Below, piece by piece: positions 15,550 to 23,159 of a DNA stretch of 64,000 bases; positions within the stretch are counted from its first letter, which is position 1, and the number at the start of each line of letters is the position of its first letter. The position numbers and the translations under genes were made by a program. The notes beneath the pieces were generated by a model, which had not been told where the DNA came from, ran no database searches, and saw nothing but the letters and a program-made list of their open reading frames with translations. The DNA is taken from the NCBI GenBank assembly GCA_030695725.1, contig JAUYPN010000014.1, positions 1 through 64,000 on the forward strand, written 5' to 3'. The DNA is from Candidatus Omnitrophota bacterium. GTDB lineage: Bacteria; Omnitrophota; Gorgyraeia; 2-01-FULL-45-10.

Positions 15550-16636
15550 AATTTCCGGATTAGAAGTATTTAAGGTGGATATTCCGTTCAGAGCCGCTTT
15601 CAAACATTCTCTTAAATCGAGGCAGAATAGCGAAAGCATATTTGTAAAAGCGTCTCTCGATAGTGGCGTGACGGGTTTTGGAGAATCTTTGCCGAGAAGC
15701 TATGTTACGGGCAATACCCAGGATGCTGTCTATGCGCAATTAAAAGAGTTCCTGCCGAAATTGCTGGGCGCCGAACTGAACGGGCTGAACGAAGGAGCTC
15801 TCTTTATAAGATCTCTTGACGGAATAGAGGCCGAAGCGCGCTGCGCTCTTGAGATAGCGCTCCTCGACTGCCTCGGGAAAGTTTCAAACGTTCCGGTTCA
15901 TGATATCCTTGGGGAAACTTTAAATCAGAGCTTCGCCTCGAGTGCCGTAATATCGGAAGGCTCCGTATTAAAGACCGCCGTTGCCGCAATTTACTTTAAA
16001 TCCAAGGGATACAGATTCTTTAAGGTGAAGGTTGGGTCCTACAACGATCCGGGCAGGATCCGCCTTGTGAGGCGGCTGGTAGGCGATGCCGATATAAGGA
16101 TCGATGCCAACGGCGCATGGGATGTCATGAGAGCGCTTGAAATGGTGGAGAAGATCCGACGGTTCGATATTTCATGCGTGGAACAGCCCACTCCCAAGGA
16201 TGACTTCGACGCGATGCAGGAGATGGCGGACTTCTGTACCGAGCCGGTGATGGCGGACGAATCCTTATGCACCGTAAACGATGCCCTGAAGCTCGCCCAG
16301 ATCAGGGGCTGTGATATGTTCAATGTGAGGCTCTCCAAATGCGGCGGTATAAACAAGTGCATGGAGATCATCAAGATAGCCTTGGACCATGAGATGGGCT
16401 ATCAGATAGGCTGCCATGTCGGTGAATCCGGCGTATTGACCGCGGCCGCCATGCACCTGGCGGCGGTATCGAAAAGAATGGCGTATTTCGAGGGAGGTTA
16501 TTCGAGGCTCCTTCTAAAAGAGGATATTATCGAAGAAGATTTGACGCCAAGGAGAGGTATCGGGTACACTTTGAATAAGCCCGGCCTCGGCGTAACGGTC
16601 AACGAAGATATCTTAAGAAAGTATGTAGTAGAATGA
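15542..16636 (+). CDS. Enolase-superfamily enzyme, muconate-lactonising subgroup
   Basis: 364 aa with an N-terminal capping domain and a C-terminal barrel. Catalytic words of the MLE subgroup are present: FKVKVG (KxK, about 163), RIDANGAW and VEQPTP (metal ligands), MADESLC, and the second Lys in RLSKCGG. The C-terminal words GCHVGESG and YFEGGYSRLLLKEDI differ from the DxD of Ala-Glu epimerases, so the substrate is open: dipeptide epimerase, cycloisomerase or N-acyl-amino-acid racemase are options. It overlaps both neighbours (8 nt upstream, 4 nt downstream), so production with the GH3 enzymes is near certain. Confidence 0.8.
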   Translation: MPKISGLEVFKVDIPFRAAFKHSLKSRQNSESIFVKASLDSGVTGFGESLPRSYVTGNTQDAVYAQLKEFLPKLLGAELNGLNEGALFIRSLDGIEAEARCALEIALLDCLGKVSNVPVHDILGETLNQSFASSAVISEGSVLKTAVAAIYFKSKGYRFFKVKVGSYNDPGRIRLVRRLVGDADIRIDANGAWDVMRALEMVEKIRRFDISCVEQPTPKDDFDAMQEMADFCTEPVMADESLCTVNDALKLAQIRGCDMFNVRLSKCGGINKCMEIIKIALDHEMGYQIGCHVGESGVLTAAAMHLAAVSKRMAYFEGGYSRLLLKEDIIEEDLTPRRGIGYTLNKPGLGVTVNEDILRKYVVE

Positions 16637-18291
16637 ACCTCATAAAGCTCCTCATGAGAACCCGCGTTCTCGACAGTATTTCGTTCGACCGGTGCACTAT
16701 AAATCCTATTAAAACTCAAAAGAAGCTGCTTTTCAACATCATAAAGAAGAACAGGAATACGCTGTACGGCAGGGAGCACGGATTCTCGCTGGTCAGGACA
16801 GTGGAAGATTTTCAGAGAAGAGTTCCCGTCAATAATTACGAATCGCTGAGGCCTTACATAAAGAGGATGATGAAGGGAGACCTGGGGATACTCACGAAGG
16901 ATAAGGCCATATTCTTCGGCATAACGAGCGGCACCACCAGTAAGCCTAAATTTATTCCCGTAACTAAGCGTTCCCGCCGGCAAAAGTCAAAAGTGATGAG
17001 CGTCTGGCTCTACCGTGTCCTTACCGATCACCCCGAAGCGTTGAAAGGCAAGGCCCTTGTCATCATGAGCCCGGCGGTGGAAGGTTACGCCCCGTCGGGA
17101 GTTCCCTACGGCTCGGAATCCGGAGACGCCTATAGGAACATGCCTTCCATGATTAAAAAGCATTACGCGCTCCCCTATGAAGTGTTCTGCATAAAGGATT
17201 ACGAGGCGCGCTATTACACCATGTTAAGGATAGGTATAGAGGCGGATGTTACTAACATATCCACGATGAACCCCCTGACGATACTTGTGCTTTGCCAGAA
17301 GATAGATAAATACGCCAAGGACATAATAGAGGACATAAGGAAGGGCTCGCTCAACAAATCCCTGAATATAGATTCGCGCCTACGAGCCGCCATAGAAAAA
17401 ACGATCGATCCAAATCCGGGGAGAGCGGAGTTTTTAGAGAAGCTCCTTATAGAAAAAGGCGCTCTGTTACCGAAAGACTTTTGGAAGGACCTCGCTCTCA
17501 TAGCGTGCTGGACCGGCGGGACGGTGGGATTATACTTAAAGGCGCTCGCCAAATATTTTCCGGAAAAGATAAGAATGCGTGACTTCGGCTACGTCTCCAC
17601 CGAGGCGCGGGTATCGGTGCCGATATCGGACGACGGCCCGAGCGGAGTCCTCACGGCCGGCTCGAATTTTTATGAATTCATACCGGAGGAGGATATCGAA
17701 AAGCCGGCTCCAAGGTACCTTACGGTAGACAGGCTGAAGAAGGGCGGGCGTTATTATATAATATTTACAACTCCCGGGGGCCTTTATCGGTACAACATCG
17801 ACGACATAATAAGGGTGGCGGGCTTCCGAAAAGCCGCGCCCGTGATAGAATTCATTCAGAAAGGAAAGAATGTATCCTCCGCTACCGGCGAGAAGCTGTA
17901 TGAGGCCCAGATCATAGATGCGATAAGCAAAGCGAAGGAAACGACCGGCATAGACGTGGAGTTTTTCTGCGCGTGCTTAGAATGGCAGATACCTCCGAGC
18001 TATTCCTTCCTCGTAGAGTTCACCCAGGAGCACGACGCGAGCAGGAAGAAACATTTTTTGAGCCATGTCGAGGATAACCTGGGCAAGATCAACATAGAAT
18101 ACAAAGCTAAGCGCAGCTCCCAGCGCCTGGGTGATCCTAAATTAAAGATCCTGGAGAAAGGCTCTTTTGAAAGGTTCCGAAAAGCGCGCCTGGCGGTCCT
18201 CCAGCATGACAGCCAGTTCAAAGCCTGCCACTTGCGCTGTGATTTTAAGATCCCGCCTGAATTCAAGATAATCGAAGAGATACCTTTGTAA
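16633..18291 (+). CDS. GH3-family acyl-adenylate/amide synthetase, second copy
   Basis: 552 aa, the same length as the first copy and colinear with it: ITSGTTSKPKFIPV near 95, YVSTEARVSV near 322, YRYNIDD near 384, and matching ends. The P-loop-like word has TTSK in place of TTGK. The start ATG overlaps the previous stop (ATGA, 16633-16636). Divergence across the acyl pocket region suggests a different acid or amine substrate. The two copies probably arose by duplication within the operon. Confidence 0.85.
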   Translation: MNLIKLLMRTRVLDSISFDRCTINPIKTQKKLLFNIIKKNRNTLYGREHGFSLVRTVEDFQRRVPVNNYESLRPYIKRMMKGDLGILTKDKAIFFGITSGTTSKPKFIPVTKRSRRQKSKVMSVWLYRVLTDHPEALKGKALVIMSPAVEGYAPSGVPYGSESGDAYRNMPSMIKKHYALPYEVFCIKDYEARYYTMLRIGIEADVTNISTMNPLTILVLCQKIDKYAKDIIEDIRKGSLNKSLNIDSRLRAAIEKTIDPNPGRAEFLEKLLIEKGALLPKDFWKDLALIACWTGGTVGLYLKALAKYFPEKIRMRDFGYVSTEARVSVPISDDGPSGVLTAGSNFYEFIPEEDIEKPAPRYLTVDRLKKGGRYYIIFTTPGGLYRYNIDDIIRVAGFRKAAPVIEFIQKGKNVSSATGEKLYEAQIIDAISKAKETTGIDVEFFCACLEWQIPPSYSFLVEFTQEHDASRKKHFLSHVEDNLGKINIEYKAKRSSQRLGDPKLKILEKGSFERFRKARLAVLQHDSQFKACHLRCDFKIPPEFKIIEEIPL

Positions 18292-18392
18292 TGGGAGAGC
18301 TCCTTATACAGGAAAAACGCAGGCAGAACTTAGTCATAGCCGTGATCTCGGCGTCCGTATTCATGTTCAGCGTCGATTACAGGAGCCAGTGA
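18291..18392 (+). pseudogene. N-terminal remnant of an MFS drug-exporter gene
   Basis: ATG 18291 overlaps the GH3 stop by one base. The 33 codons end at TGA. The product MGELLIQEKRRQNLVIAVIS followed by ASVFMFSVDY is the typical start of DHA2 (EmrB/QacA-like) transporters up to the first half of TM1, where DxSIVNVALP should follow. The rest of the transporter is absent. The operon therefore probably once ended with an exporter that has been deleted or replaced. Assignment from such a short piece is inference. Confidence 0.5.
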
Positions 18393-18473
18393 GCGAATAG
18401 ATTCTACTGACCACTCACAACGCCCCTCGCACTGTCAAAGTCTCAATATTTCTCAAACTGAGCACCGCGCGCG

Positions 18474-18499
18474 CAGGCGGACCTGGCGGGGTTCGCCTG
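18474..18499. repeat. GC-rich inverted repeat behind the GH3 operon
   Basis: CAGGCGGACC (18474-18483) pairs with GGTTCGCCTG (18490-18499) with one G.T pair. There is no T tract. It may protect or end the operon transcript. The bases between 18393 and 18473 show nothing recognisable. Confidence 0.4.
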
Positions 18500-18533
18500 A
18501 AGGGTGGGTAAAAAAATAATTGAAAGGATGAAT

Positions 18534-19796
18534 GTGAGTAAGCTGCTGACAGCGGATCGTAAGGGGAAGATATTCGAGCTGCCCCGGCTTGAGGCGGTTG
18601 GGATGAAGGCGGGGAAGTTCTTCGTCCTGAAGATGCCCGACCTGATAAGGCTGCCCTTGGTGAGCGAGATCTTTCATCTGCCCGGCAGGGCGGCCATAGC
18701 GTATGATCCGGTTGACCGGTCTTTTGTAGAAGACAAAGATCATTTGGCAGTCGCAGCTTTTTTACCGCCGGGATATACGGTTACGTATAACAGCGCCTAC
18801 AGTGAGATCGGCAGGCCCAAACCTCTGCCGCTCTTTGCTTATGCGGCGTGCGCTATCCATGACGGAAATATATATGCCGCGGCGATCCGCGTGGACAGGT
18901 CGCTCTGCCATGATCCGCGTTTTATGGATATGAAACCTGTGAAACACGGCGCCGCAAAGCTAAAAAAGATCTTCCCGAAGAATAGATTAGTCAAGCATCT
19001 TGAAAGATGCGCTCTATGTTACGGTTGTCCCAATGCCAAGAATCTCTTCCTGAACAGATACGAGGCGCCGCTTCCGGTGTCTCCCGCGTGCAATGCCCAA
19101 TGCGCCGGATGTATTTCGTATCAACCCAAAAAAAGATGTCCGGTCACTCAGCCGAGGATAAAGTTTATCCCCACGCCCGGAGAAATAGCCCAGATAGCGC
19201 TGTACCATATCTATAACGTCAAGCGGCCAATAGTAAGTTTTGGTCAGGGTTGTGAGGGCGAGCCGCTGATCTCAGCCGACGTCATAGAAAAGGCCATACG
19301 ATCTATCAGAAAATGCTCTTCGAAGGGCGTTATAAATATGAATACCAACGCAAGCCGGCCCAACGCTATTGCGAAGCTCTTCGACTCGGGCCTCGACTCT
19401 ATCCGTGTAAGTTTGAACAGCGCGCGCGAAGAGTACTATACTGAATATTATAAACCGAAAGATTATTCGTTCAGCGATGTCGCAAGATCCATTAAAGAGG
19501 CCAAAAAAAGGAGCGGATTCGTCTCTCTGAACTATCTTACCATGCCGGGGTTCACCGATTCTAAAGATGAGGTCGGCGCCTTAAAGAAGTTCGTAGAGAA
19601 GAACCTCGTAGATATGATACAATGGCGTAATTTAAATTACGATCCTTTGAGGTATTTTGAGGGGCTGAAGATATCGGTAAAGAGAGAAGAGATGTTCGGC
19701 GTGAAAGAGACGATCGATATGTTAAAAAAAGATTTTCCCGCGGTCAAGATAGGATACTTTAATTCGTATGAAGGTGTTAATAGTAGACGGATATAA
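18534..19796 (+). CDS. Radical SAM protein
   Basis: About 420 aa. The 4Fe-4S binding motif is CNAQCAGC (C-x3-C-x2-C), preceded by an extra Cys pair (CALCYGC) and followed by CPVTQPR, GQGCEGEPL and NTNASRP, a classical SAM-binding layout. The start is uncertain: GTG 18534 fits GAAAGGA at 18522-18528, but ATG 18528 and GTG 18504 are in frame. The N-terminal 130 residues form a separate beta-rich domain. Its 3' end overlaps the NYN gene by 29 nt. The reaction is not predictable. Confidence 0.8.
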   Translation: MSKLLTADRKGKIFELPRLEAVGMKAGKFFVLKMPDLIRLPLVSEIFHLPGRAAIAYDPVDRSFVEDKDHLAVAAFLPPGYTVTYNSAYSEIGRPKPLPLFAYAACAIHDGNIYAAAIRVDRSLCHDPRFMDMKPVKHGAAKLKKIFPKNRLVKHLERCALCYGCPNAKNLFLNRYEAPLPVSPACNAQCAGCISYQPKKRCPVTQPRIKFIPTPGEIAQIALYHIYNVKRPIVSFGQGCEGEPLISADVIEKAIRSIRKCSSKGVINMNTNASRPNAIAKLFDSGLDSIRVSLNSAREEYYTEYYKPKDYSFSDVARSIKEAKKRSGFVSLNYLTMPGFTDSKDEVGALKKFVEKNLVDMIQWRNLNYDPLRYFEGLKISVKREEMFGVKETIDMLKKDFPAVKIGYFNSYEGVNSRRI

Positions 19797-20196
19797 CGCA
19801 ATACATAAGATACCCGATCTCGATGATCTGCTGGATGAAAGCCTCGAGGACGCCCGTAATGCGGTAACGGATATGGCCAGAGAGTATCAGCGCCGCCAGG
19901 GAGGTATAGCCGAAGTCCATGTCGTATTCGACGGCAGGGACGAATACAGCGGCCTCTCATTCAATCCCTCGACTTCGCTCGGGATTGACCCTGAGCGGAG
20001 TCGAAGGGTCAATAAACCCGGCCAGGTATTTTCAAAGACCGGCGAAGGTGATAGATCTATAATACGTCTGGCACAGGAAAAGTCGGGTAAATTCCATGTC
20101 ATAGTCGTTTCGGACGATAATCGTGTCGGAAACTCCTGCCGCGCCGCGGGCGCCACGGTCATACCTGTTAAAAAATTCTATGAATTTATTAAATAA
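19768..20196 (+). CDS. YacP-like NYN-domain ribonuclease
   Basis: 142 aa. The PIN-like NYN fold shows the acidic residues of the family: LIVDGYNAIH at the N-terminus, VVFDGRDE near 52, GEGDRSI near 92, and VVSDDNRV near 112. Related Rae1/YacP proteins cleave mRNA on the ribosome. Residues about 65-82 (NPSTSLGIDPERSRRV) are encoded by a palindromic element inserted in frame (19961-20010) in a loop before the strand PGQVFSKT, where relatives have a short linker. The gene overlaps the radical SAM gene upstream and the MFS gene downstream. Confidence 0.85.
   Translation: MKVLIVDGYNAIHKIPDLDDLLDESLEDARNAVTDMAREYQRRQGGIAEVHVVFDGRDEYSGLSFNPSTSLGIDPERSRRVNKPGQVFSKTGEGDRSIIRLAQEKSGKFHVIVVSDDNRVGNSCRAAGATVIPVKKFYEFIK
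19961..20010. repeat. Double-hairpin element, copy 1, in frame inside the NYN gene
   Basis: Hairpin 1: TCAATCCC (19961-19968) with GGGATTGA (19981-19988), loop TCGACTTCGCTC. Hairpin 2: GACCC (19987-19991) with GGGTC (20006-20010), loop TGAGCGGAGTCGAA. The same architecture occurs at 35704, 40679, 52134, 56891 and 57514 with different stems. Confidence 0.85.
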
Positions 20197-21391
20197 TCTC
20201 AAGCACATGTTCCGCGCGCTTAAGCATAAAAATTACCGGCTATTTTTTACGGGCCAGACAATATCCCTCACCGGCACATGGATGCAGCAGATGGCCATAG
20301 GCTGGCTTATCTACAGGCTCACGAACTCTCCTTTCATGCTGGGCTTTGTAGGATTTCTGGGAAATATCCCGACGTTCATCTTCACTCCTTTCGCCGGCGT
20401 TCTGGCCGACAGAGTGAGCAGGCAGCGTATGCTGATAGTAACTCAAACTTTGGAGATGGTGCAGGCCCTGATCCTAGCGGCTCTGATAATGACGGGAAAG
20501 ATAGAGGTGTGGCATATATTGGCGCTTACTATTTTTTTAGGCATAGTGGTGGCCTTCGATTCTCCGGCGAGGCATGCTTTCATCGTTGAGATGGTGGCTG
20601 AAAAAAAAGACCTGCCCAACGCTATAGCGCTGAATTCATTAGTATTCAACTCCGCCAGGCTTATCGGCCCCTCCATCGCCGGTATACTCGTAGCGCTCTT
20701 CGGAGAAGGAATATGCTTTCTTGCAAACGGCCTCAGCTATATAGCCGTTATAGCGGCGCTCTTCGGTATGCATATTACGCGCCAGGCAGCGGCCCGGCAC
20801 GATAAACATATAATGCATGACCTGAAAGAAGGTTTCAGTTATGCCTTTAACGACCGATTGATCAGGTCGGTATTACTGCTGACAGGTCTTGTCAGCATGA
20901 TGGGCATGTCTTATGTGGTCCTTATGCCTGTATTCGCGAAGGATATACTTAAGGGGAACGCCGGCACTCTCGGACTTCTCATGGGTTCGACCGGCCTTGG
21001 CGCTTTAGTCGGGGCTTTTTTCCTTGCGGCCCGGAAAGGAGCCAAAGGGCTTGATAAGGTGGTGGTCTTGACTACGAATATGTTCGGCGTGGGTCTAATA
21101 GCCTTCTCGTTCTCGAAGGTGCTGTGGTTATCCATGGCGACGCTCTTATTTATAGGTTTCGGCATGATGGTCCAGATGGCTTCCAATAATATCATTTTGC
21201 AGACGGTGGTCCACGACGATAAGCGAGGCCGCGTCATGAGCCTGTTCATGGTCGCTTTCCTGGGGATGGTGCCTTTCGGGTGCCTGATAGCCGGGGCTCT
21301 GGCCGGCAGATTCGGCGCGCCGAACGCGATCGTGGTGAGCGGTTTTTTCTGCGTGGCCGGCTCATTCCTTTTGCGTGATAATAATAATTGA
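20180..21391 (+). CDS. MFS exporter of the DHA3 (EntS-like) type
   Basis: About 403 aa with 12 predicted membrane helices. The first-loop motif reads GVLADRVSRQR, and the pattern FDSPARHAFI and GPSIAGILVALFG is typical of the PF05977 enterobactin-exporter-like family. The start is ATG 20180 (17-nt overlap with the NYN gene) or ATG 20207. A longer frame from 20123 would lie deep in the NYN gene and is unlikely. The substrate is unknown. It lies 1.9 kb after the GH3 operon and could take over export from the lost transporter, but this is speculation. Confidence 0.85.
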   Translation: MNLLNNLKHMFRALKHKNYRLFFTGQTISLTGTWMQQMAIGWLIYRLTNSPFMLGFVGFLGNIPTFIFTPFAGVLADRVSRQRMLIVTQTLEMVQALILAALIMTGKIEVWHILALTIFLGIVVAFDSPARHAFIVEMVAEKKDLPNAIALNSLVFNSARLIGPSIAGILVALFGEGICFLANGLSYIAVIAALFGMHITRQAAARHDKHIMHDLKEGFSYAFNDRLIRSVLLLTGLVSMMGMSYVVLMPVFAKDILKGNAGTLGLLMGSTGLGALVGAFFLAARKGAKGLDKVVVLTTNMFGVGLIAFSFSKVLWLSMATLLFIGFGMMVQMASNNIILQTVVHDDKRGRVMSLFMVAFLGMVPFGCLIAGALAGRFGAPNAIVVSGFFCVAGSFLLRDNNN

Positions 21392-21415
21392 CTAATTTTT
21401 TTCAAGTGATATACT
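21388..21415 (+). promoter_or_regulatory. Promoter of the coiled-coil membrane protein gene
   Basis: TTGACT (21388-21393), 16-nt spacer, TATACT (21410-21415). AAAAGGAGG lies before ATG 21446. Confidence 0.65.
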
Positions 21416-21445
21416 GTTAGGAAATATAAAAAGGAGGAATAGGTA

Positions 21446-22012
21446 ATGAGGAAAGATATAGTATTGATCGCGCTTATAGGGGTGCTCTTCGTATTGGTCG
21501 CGGGAAGCATAGTCGCGAGCTTCTCCTTTTATAAGGAGTATAAGGATAAGATGGACTATCTGGAACAGCAGAATATGTCCGGAAAGAGCAAGGTGGAGGG
21601 TCTCGAAGCCAAGCTCGATAATTTTAAATCCACCGTGGATGATATAGGCTCCCAGATAAAAAGTTACAACGACAATATTAAAGCCATACAGAACACAGTA
21701 AATTTAAGCGAAGAGGAGAGAAAGAGCCTCATGTCGAAACTCGAGGAGATGAAGAAAGACCTTCAGGGCTGGCAGAAAGATTATTCATCCACAGTTATCG
21801 ATATCAGGCAGAGCATGATGGTATTGAAAGATAACCTCGATGCGATGGGCAGCAAAGCAAAGGAAGTTGAGCTGGGCAAGATCACGGTGAAGCAAAGCGA
21901 AAAGAAAATCGAGGCTCCGGCGGCGGCTATAGCTCCGGTAGTCCCCGAGAAGAAGAACATACTCGGATTTAATTTCAAATCCGGTAACGTAAGAAAAGTA
22001 GGCACTCAATAA
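21446..22012 (+). CDS. Membrane-anchored coiled-coil protein
   Basis: 188 aa. One N-terminal transmembrane helix (about 6-28) is followed by a long heptad-rich helix (about 30-140, charged, with many Lys and Glu), then an Ala/Pro linker (APAAAIAPVVPEK) and a short basic tail. It has its own promoter and a strong ribosome-binding site. This shape is common in envelope-spanning structural proteins. No specific family was recognised. The hemW reading frame begins 2 nt after its stop codon. Confidence 0.7.
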   Translation: MRKDIVLIALIGVLFVLVAGSIVASFSFYKEYKDKMDYLEQQNMSGKSKVEGLEAKLDNFKSTVDDIGSQIKSYNDNIKAIQNTVNLSEEERKSLMSKLEEMKKDLQGWQKDYSSTVIDIRQSMMVLKDNLDAMGSKAKEVELGKITVKQSEKKIEAPAAAIAPVVPEKKNILGFNFKSGNVRKVGTQ

Positions 22013-22013
22013 T

Positions 22014-23132
22014 ATTTCACTATATATACATATACCTTTCTGCAGAAGCAAATGCCGCTACTGCGGCTTCTATAGCGCCCCTTACGAAGGGGTGCTCTCT
22101 TTTGCCTATTGTGATGCGTTGGCGCTCCAGATCGATTCTCTGGAAGGGGAATTCCGCACCATATATATAGGAGGCGGCACTCCCACCGTTCTGGATCTCG
22201 GGCAGTTAAGGAAGATACTCTTCTCCTTAAGAAAGTTTTCCGGAATCTCCTTCGAGTTTACGATAGAGGCGAACCCCGAGAGCCTTACCGCGGAAAAACT
22301 ATCTCTGTTTCTGGATGAAGGCGTAAACAGAATAAGCATAGGGGTCCAGTCTTTTGATAACTCCAAATTAAAGAAGTTGGGCAGGCTTCATGACGATTCC
22401 GGCGCTGTGGAGGCCGTTGCGAAGGCAGAAAAAAGCGGTTTCAGAAATATCGGCATCGATCTTATCTTCGGGGTATGGGATGAATCTATTCCGTCATGGA
22501 AGAAAGATCTGAAGATAGCGGCGGGCTTACCCGTAACGCACATATCCTGCTACGGCCTCACCTACGAACCGCACACCTCCATTAAAGAATGCTTAAAAGA
22601 CGGGTCCATTACGCCGCTTCCGGAAGAGAGGTCTGCCGATATGTATGATCTGGCCATCTCCTATCTGGCGGATAAGGGTTTCGCGCAGTATGAGATATCC
22701 AATTTCTCCAAACCCGGATTTCAATGCAGGCATAATCACACCTATTGGAATAACGATCCCTATACGGGCCTGGGCCCGTCGGCGGTTTCGTATTCCGGAA
22801 GCGTGAGGATAGAGAATATTCGGGACGTTCCGGAGTATGTTGAAAAAGTCAGGTCAGGCGAAAGCTTATTCGGATCGAGTGAAAAGTTATCGCCCGAAGA
22901 GAGGGCTAAAGAGACGGCCGCGGTCAAGATACGGACCATGGAGGGAATAGATTTCGATTGGTTCAGGAAGAAGACTCTTTTTGAGCTGCCGGATCTGGAG
23001 AGAGAAGCGCTCCCTAAGCTTATCGCGGACGGTTTGATCGAACAGAGTTCTCCCTGCTCCGCGGCCGAAGGAGTGCGCCTTACCCGCAAAGGCGTCCTCT
23101 TTTGTGATACGGTCTCGGGCGCATTTCTATAA
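22014..23132 (+). CDS. hemW: HemW-type radical SAM protein (coproporphyrinogen III oxidase-like), probable ATT start
   Basis: The canonical HemW N-terminus ISLYIHIPFC with the cluster motif CRSKCRYC (C-x3-C-x2-C) is encoded from 22014 on. GGGTPT, GVQSFD, DLIFG and YEISNFS follow as in the family. The total of 372 aa is normal. Starting at the first common start codon (GTG 22092) would remove all cluster ligands. In this frame a TAG at 21999 closes the upstream side, and only ATT 22014 is a possible initiator. HemW inserts or carries heme and lacks oxidase activity in characterised bacteria. Confidence 0.8.
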   Translation: MSLYIHIPFCRSKCRYCGFYSAPYEGVLSFAYCDALALQIDSLEGEFRTIYIGGGTPTVLDLGQLRKILFSLRKFSGISFEFTIEANPESLTAEKLSLFLDEGVNRISIGVQSFDNSKLKKLGRLHDDSGAVEAVAKAEKSGFRNIGIDLIFGVWDESIPSWKKDLKIAAGLPVTHISCYGLTYEPHTSIKECLKDGSITPLPEERSADMYDLAISYLADKGFAQYEISNFSKPGFQCRHNHTYWNNDPYTGLGPSAVSYSGSVRIENIRDVPEYVEKVRSGESLFGSSEKLSPEERAKETAAVKIRTMEGIDFDWFRKKTLFELPDLEREALPKLIADGLIEQSSPCSAAEGVRLTRKGVLFCDTVSGAFL

Positions 23133-23147
23133 ACCAATACAATATGG

Positions 23148-23153
23148 TATAAT
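23148..23153 (+). promoter_or_regulatory. -10 box 6 nt before the glucanotransferase start
   Basis: TATAAT (23148-23153) is followed by AAATCT and ATG 23160, placing +1 at the start codon. No ribosome-binding site is present, so this is a probable leaderless transcript. Confidence 0.55.
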
Positions 23154-23159
23154 AAATCT

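Noticed and set aside
15542..16636. Firm call as L-Ala-D/L-Glu epimerase
   Set aside because: The catalytic lysines and metal ligands fit the MLE subgroup, but the C-terminal specificity words differ from known dipeptide epimerases, so only the subgroup was assigned.
22092..22094. GTG as start of hemW
   Set aside because: It would remove the CxxxCxxC cluster motif that is plainly encoded just upstream in the same frame.
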